NCBI RefSeq assembly: GCF_000239795.1
Contig: NZ_CAFJ01000316.1
Coordinates: 1 to 36,124, forward strand
Direction: 5' to 3'
Origin: Bradyrhizobium sp. STM 3809
GTDB taxonomy: Bacteria > Pseudomonadota > Alphaproteobacteria > Rhizobiales > Xanthobacteraceae
DNA length: 36,124 bases
A program made the position numbers and the translations under genes. The notes beneath the pieces were generated by a model. It was given only the letters and a program-made list of their open reading frames with translations. It searched no databases and was not told the origin of the DNA. Below, piece by piece: positions 35,947-36,124 of this stretch (positions within the stretch are counted from its first letter, which is position 1; each line of letters begins with the position of its first letter).

Positions 35947-36124
35947 CCGAATCTTCTAGGAGCGGTTGACGACCGCCGTGTGAATCCATTAAGAAGCCCG
36001 CATCCAAGTCGGATAGTTTTCGAAGATGCCGGGCCCCGAATGAACCGAGGGGTGGGCGTCTTGTTCGCGTTTGCGGACACCTGCCCGAGATAGCGACAGA
36101 GAAGGCCGGTCCGACCTGGGATCG
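35947..36124 (+). promoter_or_regulatory. adk downstream region, leader toward the next gene
   Basis: No coding sequence is supported in these last 178 nt. The usual next gene is rpsM, which would begin beyond the window. GCGGT (35962-35966) and ACCGC (35972-35976) form a small hairpin. TTGACG (35966-35971) followed after 17 nt by TTAAGA (35989-35994) is a weak promoter candidate for the rpsM-rpsK-rpoA-rplQ unit; its -35 fits well and its -10 poorly. Confidence 0.3.

Overview
The window is a high-GC alphaproteobacterial chromosome segment, most likely Bradyrhizobium or a near relative in the Nitrobacteraceae. I infer this from the ribosomal and RNA polymerase protein sequences, the str-S10-spc gene order with adk after secY, and three kinds of intergenic palindromic repeat that I associate with Bradyrhizobium. 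No database search was possible.

Layout. (1) 1-2125: the end of rplK, then rplA, a strong hairpin, and a D-2-hydroxyacid dehydrogenase gene lying between rplA and rplJ. (2) 2126-12736: rplJ-rplL-rpoB-rpoC, with a 566-nt leader before rplJ (GTG start), a 545-nt spacer before rpoB, and a tandem-hairpin terminator after rpoC. (3) 12985-18720: a non-ribosomal island. It holds a flavin oxidoreductase fused to a methyltransferase-like domain, an ABC exporter with long acidic and Pro/Ala/Gln-rich extensions, and a convergent flavoprotein gene on the minus strand. REP-type palindromes lie at the convergent junction, and a 142-bp nested palindrome lies upstream of the minus-strand gene. (4) 19118-23851: a promoter and a structured leader, then the str operon (rpsL, rpsG, fusA, tuf), with a REP copy between rpsL and rpsG. 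(5) 23939-28868: the S10 operon (rpsJ, rplC, rplD, rplW, rplB, rpsS, rplV, rpsC, rplP, rpmC), running on through rpsQ. A heptamer-based inverted repeat separates it from tuf. (6) 29228-35946: the spc operon (rplN, rplX, rplE, rpsN, rpsH, rplF, rplR, rpsE, rpmD, rplO, secY, adk). The last 178 nt are the leader toward a gene outside the window, expected to be rpsM.

Most genes build the ribosome, RNA polymerase, translation elongation factors and the Sec translocon, and they are tightly packed, with several 1-8 nt overlaps. The parts least explained by that housekeeping role are the oxidoreductase-methyltransferase plus ABC exporter pair, the histone H1-like lysine/alanine tail on adenylate kinase, the dehydrogenase inside the rplKAJL-rpoBC cluster, and the palindromic repeats placed inside or beside essential operons. 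I found no RNA genes, CRISPR arrays, insertion sequences or phage genes.
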